From assembly GCA_000620545.1 (NCBI GenBank), contig JIBA01000015.1:1-64000 (forward strand): a stretch of DNA of 64,000 nucleotides, written 5' to 3'. The notes beneath the pieces are model-generated. The model was not told where the DNA came from, searched no databases, and was given only the letters and a program-made list of their open reading frames with translations. This document shows, in pieces, positions 52,332-61,320 of this stretch (positions are counted from its first letter, which is position 1; every line of letters begins with the position of its first letter). The DNA is from Intrasporangiaceae bacterium URHB0013 (GTDB lineage Bacteria > Actinomycetota > Actinomycetes > Actinomycetales > Dermatophilaceae). The position numbers and the translations under genes are program-made.

Positions 52332-52988
52332 TCACTCGGTGAGGAAGTCCGCCGGGTGGCCGAACTTCCCGGAGTGCACGAACGCCTCGAGCGGCAGGCG
52401 CGATCGCGGCAGCCGGGCGCGGGTGCGAACCCACTCCGGCATCTCGACGTCGTCGTCGGGGCCGGCCGGCAGCCCGAGGGCGATGCCCGTCGTGACGGCC
52501 CAGTGGGGCGGCACGGCGAACCGCTCGTCCGCGGCCCGGTGGTCGAAGCCGCCGAACTGACGGACCTGCAGGCCCATCGAGCGTGCCTGCACCGTGATGT
52601 GGGCGACCGCCTGCCCGAGGTCGAACATCGCGTAGTCGCTGTACGCGATCTCGTGGTCCTCGTCGGTCGCCACCTGGTGGAGCGTCAGGATGATCGCCGA
52701 CGCCGACGGCGCCCAGACCTGGTTGGCCGACGAGAGCAACTCGACCATGGCGGCATGCGTGTCGTCGCCGCGGAGCCCGACGATGAAGCCCCACGGCTGC
52801 GAGTTGCCGGCCGACGGGGACCATCGCGCTGCCTCGAGGATCGCCCGCAGGGCGTCGGGACCGAGCACGTGCGACCGGTCGTAGACCATGACGCTCTCGC
52901 GGTCGCGCAGCAGGGATGTGAGGATCTCGGGCTGGGCCTCGCGCTGGCCTCCTCCCGGATCGCCAGGGCGGCCTCCCCCGAGGACCAT
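52332..52988 (-). CDS. Nitroreductase-family protein
   Basis: A 218-residue FMN-dependent oxidoreductase. RESVMVYD, the FMN loop ARWSPSAGNSQPWGFIV and YAMFDLGQAVAHITVQARSMGL are characteristic. ATG overlaps the proS stop by one base (TGATG), so it is read from the same mRNA. Electron acceptor unknown. Confidence 0.88.
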   Translation of the reverse strand: MVLGGGRPGDPGGGQREAQPEILTSLLRDRESVMVYDRSHVLGPDALRAILEAARWSPSAGNSQPWGFIVGLRGDDTHAAMVELLSSANQVWAPSASAIILTLHQVATDEDHEIAYSDYAMFDLGQAVAHITVQARSMGLQVRQFGGFDHRAADERFAVPPHWAVTTGIALGLPAGPDDDVEMPEWVRTRARLPRSRLPLEAFVHSGKFGHPADFLTE

Positions 52989-54397
52989 CAGTACGCCCGC
53001 CCGACGACGGCGAGCACGCCGTCGTCCGACTCCGAGGTCGGCACCGACCCGTCGGGCATCGTCAGGCACCGCACGGTGACGGCCGACTCGGCCAGCAGGG
53101 CCTCCCCCTCGGGTCCGAGCGTCGACCACGGGATCGTCGCCCAACCGGTGCGGGCGGCCTCGGCGGCCTCCTCGAGGGTGGCCACGGCGGACGTGTGCGT
53201 GTCCCGGTGAGCCAGCGCGGCGGCATACAACGCGTCGTGGTCCTCGTCCAGCGCGCCGGTCACCGTGGCGACGACGCCGCCGAGCAGCACCGACGACTTG
53301 CCGCCGGGGACTCGCCGAGCCACGGTCACCTCGCCCGCGGCGAGGTCGCGGGGGCCGACCTCGACACGGACCGGGATGCCCTTGAGCTCGGCGTCCACGG
53401 CGCGGCGCCCGAAGGGCGTGTCGACGCGGGCGTCGAGCTCGGCGCGCACGCCGCCGGCCACGAGGTCCGAGACGACCTGACGGGCCGCCTCGACGACGCC
53501 CTCGCCGTCCTTGACGACCATGACTAGCACCTGCACCGGCGCGAGCCGAGGCGGCACGCGCAGTCCGTGGTCGTCGCCGTGGCACATGATGAGGCCGCCG
53601 AGCATGCGGGTCGAGCTGCCCCACGACGTCGTCCAGCAGGTCTCCTGGCGACCCTGCTCCGAGAGGTAGGTGATGTCGAAGGCCTTGGCGAAGTTCTGCC
53701 CGAGCTCGTGGCTCGTGCCCATCTGGAGGGCCTTGCCGTCGCGCATCATCGCCTCGAGGGCCAGGGTGTTCGTCGCCCCGGCGAACCGCTCACGCTTGGT
53801 CTTGCGACCGAGGACGACGGGCATCGCGAGCATCTCGCGCATGAACGTCGCGTACACCTCCTCGTGGATGCGCTTCGCGTAGAGGCGTGCGTCCTCCTCG
53901 GTGGCGTGCGCCGTGTGCCCCTCCTGCCAGAGGAACTCGCTCGTACGCAAGAAGATTCGCGGGCGCAGCTCCCACCGCACGACGTTGGCCCACTGGTTGA
54001 GCAGCAGCGGCAGGTCGCGGTAGCTCTGCGTCCACTTGGCCATGAACTCGCCAATGACGGTCTCGGAGGTCGGCCGGACGATGACCGGCTCCTCCAGCTC
54101 CTTGCCACCGGCGTGCGTCACGACGGCGAGCTCGGGGCTGAAGCCCTCGACGTGCTCGGCCTCGCGGGTCAGGTAGGACTCCGGGATGAAGAGCGGGAAG
54201 TAGGCGTTGCGCGCGCCCGCCTCCTTGATGCGCCGGTCCATGTCGGCCTGCATCCGCTCCCAGATCGAGTAGCCGTACGGCCGGATCACCATGGTGCCGC
54301 GCACCGGTCCGTTGTCGGCGAGCTCTGCCTTGGCGACGACGTCCTGGTACCAGCGGGGGAAGTCCTCGGACTGGGGCGTGAGCACGGTCTTGGCCAT
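52988..54397 (-). CDS. proS: Prolyl-tRNA synthetase, archaeal/eukaryotic type
   Basis: A 469-residue class II synthetase lacking the bacterial insertion domain. Motif 2 is VVRWELRPRIFLRTSEFLWQEGHTAHA, with PVIVRPTSET before it; motif 3 is GGLIMCHGDDHGLRVPPRLAP. The compact C-terminus with RVEVGPRDLAAGEVTVARR is that of ProRS type 3. ATG lies 7 nt after TAGGAT, giving a leaderless mRNA. Whether a second, bacterial-type ProRS exists elsewhere cannot be seen. Confidence 0.95.
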   Translation of the reverse strand: MAKTVLTPQSEDFPRWYQDVVAKAELADNGPVRGTMVIRPYGYSIWERMQADMDRRIKEAGARNAYFPLFIPESYLTREAEHVEGFSPELAVVTHAGGKELEEPVIVRPTSETVIGEFMAKWTQSYRDLPLLLNQWANVVRWELRPRIFLRTSEFLWQEGHTAHATEEDARLYAKRIHEEVYATFMREMLAMPVVLGRKTKRERFAGATNTLALEAMMRDGKALQMGTSHELGQNFAKAFDITYLSEQGRQETCWTTSWGSSTRMLGGLIMCHGDDHGLRVPPRLAPVQVLVMVVKDGEGVVEAARQVVSDLVAGGVRAELDARVDTPFGRRAVDAELKGIPVRVEVGPRDLAAGEVTVARRVPGGKSSVLLGGVVATVTGALDEDHDALYAAALAHRDTHTSAVATLEEAAEAARTGWATIPWSTLGPEGEALLAESAVTVRCLTMPDGSVPTSESDDGVLAVVGRAY

Positions 54398-54404
54398 GGC
54401 CTCG

Positions 54405-54410
54405 ATCCTA
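54405..54410 (-). promoter_or_regulatory. Leaderless -10 box for proS
   Basis: TAGGAT on the minus strand, 7 nt before ATG 54397. Confidence 0.6.
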
Positions 54411-54442
54411 CGATCGGCCGCAGGGTCGCCGGCGCAGCCGGC

Positions 54443-55333
54443 CTACGCCCGCTCCATCGTGGCGACCATGAACGCCTGCCACGCCTCGCGGCTGTCGGTC
54501 AGCTCTCCCGTGCCGCCCGACTGCTCGAGGATGCGTGTCGTGGCCTCCCGGGTCACGTCGTCGTAGTCGCCCGTGATCTCCACCTCGGCGCGACCCCAGA
54601 CGTGGCGGCACATCGCCTGGACCGCCTGCACCTGGGCGTTCGACCGGCGGATGAGACGCGGCTGCTCGGGCCCGAAACGCCCGAGGTCGACGTGGATGTG
54701 GTTGCTGTGCGCGGCGTCGAAGAGGTAGGTCAGCACGTCGGCGAACTCGTGGTGCAGGCCCGCGGCGGTCCGCCAGTAGAGCGCGAGGCGACGATCCAGC
54801 TCCCTGGCGGGGGCATCGCGCCACTGGTCGTAGCGCAGCGACGTGAGGTCTCTCCCGTCGGCGCGGAGCCTGGCGATGTCGATGGCCTCGCCCGAGCTGT
54901 GCCAGGACGTCGCGGAGCCGCGGACCCACGCGCCGTAGGACCGGATCTCGTCGGGGACCTGGCCGACGTGTCGCTGGTGCAGGGCGAGCCACCGGTCGAG
55001 GCGAGCGCCGAACGGTTCGGTGACGTAGTAGGTCGCCGCGCGCGCGGTCACCTCGTAGACGTAGGCCGCGGCGCCGATCCGGCGTCTCGCTTGCAGGTCC
55101 GTGAAGTTCACCGGCTCCGGGTCGATGCGCAGCTCGGGAGGTGTCGGCTCGCCGAGGCCGGGGATCTGCTGGAGGGAGGGCAGTCCGGGACCCCGCGACA
55201 CGGCATACGCCCCTCCGACCGCGACGGCACCGAGCGCGCCGATGGTGAGCAGGCGACGGCGGGTCAGGCCGCGTGGCCGGTCCGGGGATGGCGCGGGGGA
55301 CGCTGGCTCCCCCGCCCGCGTGTCCAGGCTCAT
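54443..55333 (-). CDS. Tat-exported extensin/M15-like peptidase
   Basis: A 296-residue protein with a twin-arginine signal (TRRRLLTIGALGAVAVGGAYA, split RRRLLTIG). The mature domain carries ATSWHSSGEAIDIAR and SNHIHVDLGRFG, a zinc-site pattern H-x(6)-D ... H-x-H of extensin-like/M15 D-Ala-D-Ala peptidases. A probable peptidoglycan-acting enzyme exported folded. The short C-terminal helical region is of unknown role. Confidence 0.8.
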   Translation of the reverse strand: MSLDTRAGEPASPAPSPDRPRGLTRRRLLTIGALGAVAVGGAYAVSRGPGLPSLQQIPGLGEPTPPELRIDPEPVNFTDLQARRRIGAAAYVYEVTARAATYYVTEPFGARLDRWLALHQRHVGQVPDEIRSYGAWVRGSATSWHSSGEAIDIARLRADGRDLTSLRYDQWRDAPARELDRRLALYWRTAAGLHHEFADVLTYLFDAAHSNHIHVDLGRFGPEQPRLIRRSNAQVQAVQAMCRHVWGRAEVEITGDYDDVTREATTRILEQSGGTGELTDSREAWQAFMVATMERA

Positions 55334-55456
55334 GTCTGCTCCAACGCACGGGAGGTCGGCAGGTATCCCGCAGGCAGGAACGGAGACTCCGGTGGGCGGG
55401 CCACCGTGCCCGTCCCCTTGCCCGGGCACCCGACCGCGGGGTCCCGCGGCGTCGGT

Positions 55457-56356
55457 TCAGCCGAGGGCGGCGATGGCCTCGGCGGTCGCCAGCACCTTCC
55501 GGGCCGTGTCGACGTGGAGGTTCTCGATGAGCCGGCCGTCCAGCGTCGCGACGCCGCGACCGTGGGACTGGGCGGACTCGAAGGCCGCGATGACGGCGCG
55601 CGCGTCAGCGACCTGCGCCGCGCTCGGTGCGAACACCTCGTTGCACGGCTCGACCTGCCCGGGGTGGATGAGCGTCTTGCCGTCGAAGCCCATCTCACGG
55701 CCCTGCCGCGCCTCGGCGAGGAAGCCCTCGGCGTCCTTGATGTCGTTGTAGACGCCGTCCAGGACCGCGACGCCCGCCGCGCGTGCGGCGAGGAGGGCGA
55801 GCTGCAGGCTCGTCGAGATCGCCGCGCGTCCCGGCGCGAAGGTGGCACCGAGCTCCTTGTACAGGTCGTTCGTGCCGAGCACCAGGCACGCGAGCCGGCC
55901 GGACGCGCGGGCGATCTCCTCGGCGTGGAGCACCGCGACGGGCGTCTCGACCATGGCCCAGAGCCGCGTGCGCTCCGGGGCCCCGGCGGACTCCAACGCG
56001 GCCACGAGGGCGCGCACCTCGTCGGCGGAGCCCACCTTCGGCACGACGATCGCGTCGGGACCAGCCGCCGCCGCAGCGGCGAGGTCGGCGTCGTGCCACT
56101 GCGAACCGAGACCGTTGACCCGGATCGTCAGCTCGCGACGACCGTATTCGCCGGATCGTGCTGCGGCACAAGCGTTCTCACGCGCCGCATCCTTCGCTTC
56201 GGGGGCGACGGCGTCCTCCAGGTCGAGGATGAGCGCATCCACCGGGAGGGACTTCGCCTTCTCGAGGGCGCGGTCGTTCGAGCTCGGCAGGTAGAGCACC
56301 GAGCGGCGCGGGCGGTACGCGTCGGCTCCTCCGGCGTATGCCGTCTGCTCTGCCAC
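55457..56356 (-). CDS. HpcH/HpaI-family CoA ester lyase (CitE-like)
   Basis: A 299-residue TIM-barrel lyase. RRSVLYLPSSNDRALEKAKS, ILDLEDAVAPEAKDAAR (metal-binding Glu/Asp), TIRVNGLGS and MVETPVAVL match CitE-like beta-methylmalyl/malyl-CoA lyases. GTG is 5 nt after the upstream lyase stop, with AAGG at about 9 nt. CitD/CitF are absent, so citrate fermentation is not indicated. Confidence 0.88.
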   Translation of the reverse strand: MAEQTAYAGGADAYRPRRSVLYLPSSNDRALEKAKSLPVDALILDLEDAVAPEAKDAARENACAAARSGEYGRRELTIRVNGLGSQWHDADLAAAAAAGPDAIVVPKVGSADEVRALVAALESAGAPERTRLWAMVETPVAVLHAEEIARASGRLACLVLGTNDLYKELGATFAPGRAAISTSLQLALLAARAAGVAVLDGVYNDIKDAEGFLAEARQGREMGFDGKTLIHPGQVEPCNEVFAPSAAQVADARAVIAAFESAQSHGRGVATLDGRLIENLHVDTARKVLATAEAIAALG

Positions 56357-56361
56357 GGGGC

Positions 56362-57435
56362 TCAGCCTTCCTGGGTGCCGGGATCGACGGCATACAGCTC
56401 GGCGAGCGCGGGATCGGTCTTCGAGAGGCGCTCGGCGAGCTCGACGATGACGAGGCACTGCTTGAGGCTCGCGTCGTCCTCCATCCTGCCGTCGAGCATC
56501 ACGGCGCCGGTGCCGTCGCCCATCGCGGCGACGACACGCCGCGCGTGGACGACGTCCTCGCGCGACGGGCTGAAGACGCGCTTGGCGATCTCGATCTGCA
56601 CCGGGTGCAACGACCAGGTGCCGACACAGCCGAGCAGGAACGCGTTGCGGAACTGGTCCTCGCAGGCGACGACGTCCTGGATGTCGCCGAACGGGCCGTA
56701 GTACGGATAGATCCCGTGCATCGCGCACGCGTCGACCATGCGGGCGATGGTGTAGTGCCAGAGGTCCTGCTGTGCGGTCGTGCGAACCCCGGAGATGTCG
56801 CCGTCGACGGGATCGGTGCGCACGAGGTAGCCGGGATGTCCCCCGCCCACCCGTGTCGTCTTCATCCTGCGGTCGGCTGCGAGATCGGCCGGGCCGAGGG
56901 ACAACCCTTGCATGCGCGGTGAGGCGCCGCAGATTTCCTCGACGTTGACCATGCCGCGGGCCGTCTCGAGGATGGCGTGGACGAGGATGGGCCGGGTCAG
57001 GCCCGCCTTCGCCTCGAGCTGTGCGAGCAGCCGGTCGACGTAGTGGATGTCCTCGGCGCCCTGCACCTTCGGCACCATGACGACGTCGAGCCTGTCGCCG
57101 ATCTCGCTCACGAGCGTCGTGAGGTCGTCGAGCGCCCACGGGCTGTCGAGGGCGTTGATGCGCGTCCACAGCTGGGTGTTCTCACCGAAGTCGGTCGCCC
57201 TCGCGATCTCGACGAGCCCGGCCCGCGCCGCCTCCTTGCGATCGGCCTTGACGGCGTCCTCGAGGTTGCCGAGGAGCACGTCCACCGTCCCGACGAGCTC
57301 GGGCACCTTCGCGGCCATCTTCGGGTTGCTCGGGTCGAAGAAGTGGATGACCCGTGACGGGCGTGCCGGCACCTGCGTCAGGGGCGTCGGCGCCCCCACC
57401 GCGAGCGGTCGGAAGAAGTCCTTGGCGCTGCGCAT
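56362..57435 (-). CDS. HpcH/HpaI-family aldolase/citrate lyase, longer paralogue
   Basis: A 357-residue lyase: [48 protein letters not shown] and [14 protein letters not shown]. The C-terminal half contains a conserved [16 protein letters not shown] region found in the longer family branch. ATG is 7 nt after TACGTT. Two such paralogues in tandem occur in actinobacterial ethylmalonyl/methylmalyl-type gene sets. Confidence 0.88.
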   Translation of the reverse strand: MRSAKDFFRPLAVGAPTPLTQVPARPSRVIHFFDPSNPKMAAKVPELVGTVDVLLGNLEDAVKADRKEAARAGLVEIARATDFGENTQLWTRINALDSPWALDDLTTLVSEIGDRLDVVMVPKVQGAEDIHYVDRLLAQLEAKAGLTRPILVHAILETARGMVNVEEICGASPRMQGLSLGPADLAADRRMKTTRVGGGHPGYLVRTDPVDGDISGVRTTAQQDLWHYTIARMVDACAMHGIYPYYGPFGDIQDVVACEDQFRNAFLLGCVGTWSLHPVQIEIAKRVFSPSREDVVHARRVVAAMGDGTGAVMLDGRMEDDASLKQCLVIVELAERLSKTDPALAELYAVDPGTQEG

Positions 57436-57442
57436 GGGCGTC

Positions 57443-57448
57443 AACGTA
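57443..57448 (-). promoter_or_regulatory. Leaderless -10 box for lyase operon
   Basis: TACGTT on the minus strand, 7 nt before ATG 57435. Confidence 0.6.
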
Positions 57449-57512
57449 GCAACGGCCGGGATGCCCGCGTTATGACGACAGTCACGCGCGCCTCTGATGA
57501 GGGCGGGATCAC

Positions 57513-57518
57513 TAAGGT
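57513..57518 (+). promoter_or_regulatory. Leaderless -10 box for conserved hypothetical gene
   Basis: TAAGGT ends 6 nt before GTG 57525. Confidence 0.6.
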
Positions 57519-57524
57519 GGCGGT

Positions 57525-58208
57525 GTGACCGAGCGCGCGACCGAGCCCGTGGCCGAGGGGGCGACCGATCAGGCGACCTCCCAGGTCGCCGACCCGGGGG
57601 ACCGTCAGCCCGGACTCGCCGCAGCCCTGCTCGGCGAGGCGATGACGAAGTCAGGCCTGCTCTGGATCGAGGTCGCCGACGACCGGACCTGGCCGGCGTG
57701 GCACGCGTGGGACGACGGAGCCGCACTCGTCGTCAGCGGCCCTGGCGAGCAGCCCCTCCCGTGGCTGCCCAAGGAGGTCCGCCTCATCCTGCGCAGCAAG
57801 GACACGGGTGGCCGGCTGCTCACGGTCCGCGCGCACGTCCACGTGCTCGAGCCCGGCACCCCGGAGTGGCAGCGCGCAGCGGAGCTGCTGCGCGCGTCGC
57901 GGCTCAACTCGGTCGACGACTCGCTGACCCGCTGGGCGGCCGAGTGCACCATCACCGCGCTCGTGCCCTTCGACAGCCCGCTCGAGTCACCGGGCGCGTA
58001 TGCCGCCCATGACCACCGCGAGCCCCCGGCCCGGACCGCCGCGACGACGACGTCGTGGCGCCCGTGGCACTGGGGCGGGCGCGGTGAGGAGAAGGCCGAG
58101 CGCAAGCGCGCCCGCGACGAGGCCAAGGCGGGACGCCGCGCCGCGAAGGAGCGGGCCAGGCTGCGCAAGAAGCGCCAGCGCCGTGGCAGCCGTCGGCGCG
58201 GGGGCTGA
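57525..58208 (+). CDS. Conserved hypothetical protein with basic tail
   Basis: A 227-residue protein: an acidic N-terminus, a beta-rich core ([54 protein letters not shown]) that may be an FMN-type split barrel, and a very basic C-terminal helix of about 45 residues ([22 protein letters not shown]). GTG start. It precedes the MgtE-N/CBS gene as in mycobacteria (Rv1231c-Rv1232c order as I recall). Function unknown. Confidence 0.72.
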   Translation: MTERATEPVAEGATDQATSQVADPGDRQPGLAAALLGEAMTKSGLLWIEVADDRTWPAWHAWDDGAALVVSGPGEQPLPWLPKEVRLILRSKDTGGRLLTVRAHVHVLEPGTPEWQRAAELLRASRLNSVDDSLTRWAAECTITALVPFDSPLESPGAYAAHDHREPPARTAATTTSWRPWHWGGRGEEKAERKRARDEAKAGRRAAKERARLRKKRQRRGSRRRGG

Positions 58209-58213
58209 CCCCA

Positions 58214-58219
58214 TAACCT
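58214..58219 (+). promoter_or_regulatory. Leaderless -10 box for MgtE-N/CBS gene
   Basis: TAACCT ends 6 nt before ATG 58226. Confidence 0.6.
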
Positions 58220-58225
58220 TGCCCC

Positions 58226-59533
58226 ATGAGTGCGAGCACCCGCGTCTTCGTCGCGCGCCTGACCGGACTGAGCGTCTTCGACCCGCTCGGTGACCAGGTC
58301 GGGCGGGTGCGCGACGTCGTGGTGATGTTCTCCGTCAACCGGCCTGAGCCGCGCGTCATCGGACTCGTCGTCGAGGTGCCCGGTCGTCGCCGGGTCTTCG
58401 TGCCGATGACCCGCGTCACGTCCATCGACGCCGGCGCGGTCATCACGACCGGCCTGGTCAACATGCGCCGCTTCGAGCAGCGCACCAATGAGGTCCTCGT
58501 CGCGGCAGAGCTCTTCGACCGCACCGTGCGCGTCACGACCCCGGAGGCGGTCGAGGCAGGTTTCTCCGACTCGCTCGTCGAGGACCTCGCCATCGAGCAG
58601 GGTCCGCGTCGCGACTGGATCGGCACCCGCGTCTTCGTCCGCCAGGCGCCCGCCGGGATCTCGCCGGCGTCCAAGGCGATGTCGCGCCTGACCCGGCGAC
58701 GGTCGGGCAAGACGATGCTCGTCGACATCCGCGACGTCGTCGGCCTGCACGAGCAGGCGGGCGCCCAGAGTGCCGAGCGCCTGCTCGAGACCTACGACGA
58801 CCTCAAGGTGGCCGACCTCGCCGAGGTCATCCACGACCTCAACCCCAAGCGCCGCGCCGAGGTGGCCGCCGCCCTCGACGACGAGCGCCTCGCCGACGTC
58901 CTCGAGGAGCTTCCCGAGGACGACCAGGTCGAGATCCTCGCCGGCCTGGCCAACGAGCGCGCGGCCGACGTCCTCGAGGCCATGGAGCCCGACGACGCCG
59001 CCGACCTGCTCGCCGACCTGCCGCCCGAGCAGGCTGAGCAGCTGCTCCAGCTCATGGAGCCCGACGAGGCCGCTCCCCTGCGTCGCCTGCTGGCCTACGA
59101 CGAGAAGACCGCCGGCGGCATGATGACGACCGAGCCGGTCATCCTCGGCCCCGAGGCAACGATCGCCGAGGCGCTGGCGACCGTGCGCCGCGAGGAGCTG
59201 GCGCCGGCGCTGGCCTCGATGGTCTACGTCTGCCGCCCGCCGCTCGAGGCCCCGACCGGCCGCTACCTCGGTCTCGTCCACATCCAGCGGCTCCTGCGCG
59301 AACCGCCGCACGCCGCCGTGGGGTCGATCATCGACAAGGAGATCGAGCCCGTCGTCGCGACGGCGTCGCTCGAGACGGTGACGCGCACGCTCGCCACCTA
59401 CAACCTCGTCTCGCTGCCCGTCGTCGACGACGACGGCCGGCTCATCGGCGCGGTGACCGTCGACGACGTGCTCGACCACATCCTCCCCGAGGACTGGCGC
59501 GAGGAACGCCATGAGCTGGGGGTGAAGCCGTGA
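58226..59533 (+). CDS. Soluble MgtE N-domain / CBS-domain protein
   Basis: A 435-residue protein: two PRC-barrel-like segments (residues 1-180), an MgtE intracellular superhelical domain (LPEDDQVEILAGLANERAADVLEAMEPDDAADLLADLP) and paired CBS domains ending SLPVVDDDGRLIGAVTVDDVLDHIL. There are no transmembrane segments, so it cannot be a magnesium channel itself. It may be a magnesium or nucleotide sensor acting on a separate transporter, perhaps with the DUF1003 membrane protein whose start overlaps its stop. Confidence 0.85.
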   Translation: MSASTRVFVARLTGLSVFDPLGDQVGRVRDVVVMFSVNRPEPRVIGLVVEVPGRRRVFVPMTRVTSIDAGAVITTGLVNMRRFEQRTNEVLVAAELFDRTVRVTTPEAVEAGFSDSLVEDLAIEQGPRRDWIGTRVFVRQAPAGISPASKAMSRLTRRRSGKTMLVDIRDVVGLHEQAGAQSAERLLETYDDLKVADLAEVIHDLNPKRRAEVAAALDDERLADVLEELPEDDQVEILAGLANERAADVLEAMEPDDAADLLADLPPEQAEQLLQLMEPDEAAPLRRLLAYDEKTAGGMMTTEPVILGPEATIAEALATVRREELAPALASMVYVCRPPLEAPTGRYLGLVHIQRLLREPPHAAVGSIIDKEIEPVVATASLETVTRTLATYNLVSLPVVDDDGRLIGAVTVDDVLDHILPEDWREERHELGVKP

Positions 59534-60084
59534 GCGAACGCGCCGAGCGTCGCCCCGGCTCTCGGTCGGTCCGCGGCGACAAGCTCGACCAGCCCCAGGA
59601 GAAGCGCGCCCGGGTGCTGCCGCGGATCGCCCTGACCCAGGAGACCTTCGGCGTCCTGTCGGAGCAGTTCGCGCGTTTCATGGGGACGGCCCAGTTCCTC
59701 ATCGGCATGACGGTCTTCGTCGCCGCGTGGATCGCGTGGAACGTCCTCGCCCCTCCCTCGCTCGTCTTCGACGAGTTCCCGTTCATCTTCCTGACGCTCA
59801 TGCTGAGCCTCCAGGCGTCGTATGCCGCCCCGCTCATCCTGCTCGCACAGAACCGCCAGGCCGACCGCGACCGCGTCGCCCTCGAGCAGGACCGGGCCCG
59901 AGACGAGCGCAACCTCGCCGACACCGAGTTCCTGACCCGCGAGGTGGCCTCCCTCCGACTGGCCCTGCGCGAGCAGGCCACGCGTGACTTCGTGCGGTCC
60001 GAGCTGCGCTCCCTGCTCGAGGAGCTCGAGGACCGGGCCATCCTCCGCGGGCCCGACGACGACGCCCGGGACGTCCGGCTCTGA
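59530..60084 (+). CDS. DUF1003 membrane protein
   Basis: A 184-residue protein with two transmembrane segments (FLIGMTVFVAAWIAWNVLA and FPFIFLTLMLSLQASYAAPLIL) followed by a coiled-coil tail (RQADRDRVALEQDRARDERNLA). GTG overlaps the MgtE-N stop as GTGA, so the two are translationally coupled. Family function unknown. Confidence 0.85.
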   Translation: MSERAERRPGSRSVRGDKLDQPQEKRARVLPRIALTQETFGVLSEQFARFMGTAQFLIGMTVFVAAWIAWNVLAPPSLVFDEFPFIFLTLMLSLQASYAAPLILLAQNRQADRDRVALEQDRARDERNLADTEFLTREVASLRLALREQATRDFVRSELRSLLEELEDRAILRGPDDDARDVRL

Positions 60085-60134
60085 GCGTGAGCGAGCGCAC
60101 CCCGGCCATGGTCGGGGCGCTCCGCACGGCGGCA

Positions 60135-60140
60135 TACGAT
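60135..60140 (+). promoter_or_regulatory. Leaderless -10 box for mrp
   Basis: TACGAT ends 7 nt before ATG 60148 and overlaps a GGCATAC word. It favours ATG 60148 over 60139. Confidence 0.6.
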
Positions 60141-60147
60141 GGAACAC

Positions 60148-61290
60148 ATGTCTGTCGCCGCACTGCCCAGCCGTGACGCCATGCTCACGGCGCTGTCGAA
60201 GGTCAACGACCCCGAGATCCGCAAGCCGATCACCGAGCTCGGCATGGTCAAGGCGGTCGAGATCGACGACGCCGGCAAGGTCGACCTCGCCATCTTCCTC
60301 ACCGTGTCGGGCTGCCCGATGAAGGAGACGCTGACCAGGGACTCGAGCAACGCTCTCCTCGCCCTGCCCGGCGTCACCTCGGTCGAGGTCGAGCTCGACG
60401 TCATGAGCGACGAGCAGCGCGCGGAGCTGCGCTCCCAGCTGCGCGGCGGCGCCCCGGAGAAGGAGATCCCCTTCGCCAGGCCCAACAGCCTGACGCGGGT
60501 GTATGCCGTCGCCTCCGGCAAGGGCGGCGTCGGCAAGTCGTCGGTGACCGTCAACCTCGCTGCCGCGATGGCCGAGCAGGGGCTGCGCGTGGGCGTCGTC
60601 GACGCGGACGTCTACGGCTTCTCGGTGCCGCGCATGCTCGGGGTCGAGCAGCGCCCGACGCAGGTCGACGACATGATCCTGCCGCCCATCAGCCACGACG
60701 TGAAGGTCATCTCGATCGGCATGTTCGTGCCCGGCAACCAGCCCGTCGTGTGGCGCGGCCCGATGCTGCACCGCGCCCTTCAGCAGTTCCTCGGCGACGT
60801 CTTCTGGGGTGACCTCGACGTGCTCCTGCTCGACCTGCCGCCGGGCACGGGTGACATCGCGATCTCCGTGGCACAGCTCATCCCGACGGCCGAGATCCTC
60901 GTCGTGACGACCCCGCAGCAGGCCGCCGCAGAGGTGGCCGAGCGGGCCGGTTCGATCGCGCTGCAGACGCACCAGCGGGTCGTCGGCGTCATCGAGAACA
61001 TGTCGTGGCTCGAGCTGCCCGACGGCACGCGCCAGGAGATCTTCGGCTCCGGTGGTGGGCAGGCGGTCGCCGACTCGCTCACCAGGAGCATCGGCGCCCC
61101 CGTCGAGCTGCTCGGCCAGATCCCCCTCGACACGCGGCTGCGCGAGGGCGGCGACACCGGGACGCCGGTCGTGCTCGGCGCGCCTGACACGGCAGCCGCC
61201 GTGGCGCTGCGCGGCATCGCCCGCAACCTCGGGTCGCGCGCCCGGGGGCTCGCCGGCCGCTCGCTCGGCCTCACCCCGGCCGGGCGCTGA
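60148..61290 (+). CDS. mrp: Mrp/ApbC-type iron-sulfur carrier ATPase
   Basis: A 380-residue protein with an N-terminal MIP18/DUF59 domain (LSKVNDPEIRKPITELGMV, cysteine in VSGCPMKE) and a deviant Walker A ATPase domain (ASGKGGVGKSSVTVNLA, DADVYGFSVPRMLG, LLLDLPPGTGD). The CxxC cluster motif of many Mrp proteins is absent after ENMSWLELPDG. It is expected to transfer iron-sulfur clusters. Position matches Rv1229c near the same neighbours. Confidence 0.9.
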   Translation: MSVAALPSRDAMLTALSKVNDPEIRKPITELGMVKAVEIDDAGKVDLAIFLTVSGCPMKETLTRDSSNALLALPGVTSVEVELDVMSDEQRAELRSQLRGGAPEKEIPFARPNSLTRVYAVASGKGGVGKSSVTVNLAAAMAEQGLRVGVVDADVYGFSVPRMLGVEQRPTQVDDMILPPISHDVKVISIGMFVPGNQPVVWRGPMLHRALQQFLGDVFWGDLDVLLLDLPPGTGDIAISVAQLIPTAEILVVTTPQQAAAEVAERAGSIALQTHQRVVGVIENMSWLELPDGTRQEIFGSGGGQAVADSLTRSIGAPVELLGQIPLDTRLREGGDTGTPVVLGAPDTAAAVALRGIARNLGSRARGLAGRSLGLTPAGR

Positions 61291-61303
61291 CCGGCGCTCG
61301 CCC

Positions 61304-61320
61304 GAGCCGGTGACCGGCTC
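61304..61320. terminator. Hairpin between convergent mrp and ABC genes
   Basis: GAGCCGG-TGA-CCGGCTC overlaps the ABC gene stop codon. Confidence 0.5.

Noticed and set aside
53567-56701. 1044-residue plus-strand open frame
   Set aside because: Antisense shadow spanning proS, the extensin-like peptidase and the lyases; no motifs and it crosses several real genes.
55457-57435. Citrate lyase operon
   Set aside because: CitD, CitF and accessory genes are absent; the proteins fit CitE-like CoA ester lyases.
57605-59512. 635-residue minus-strand open frame
   Set aside because: Antisense to the hypothetical and MgtE-N/CBS genes, which carry recognisable domains.
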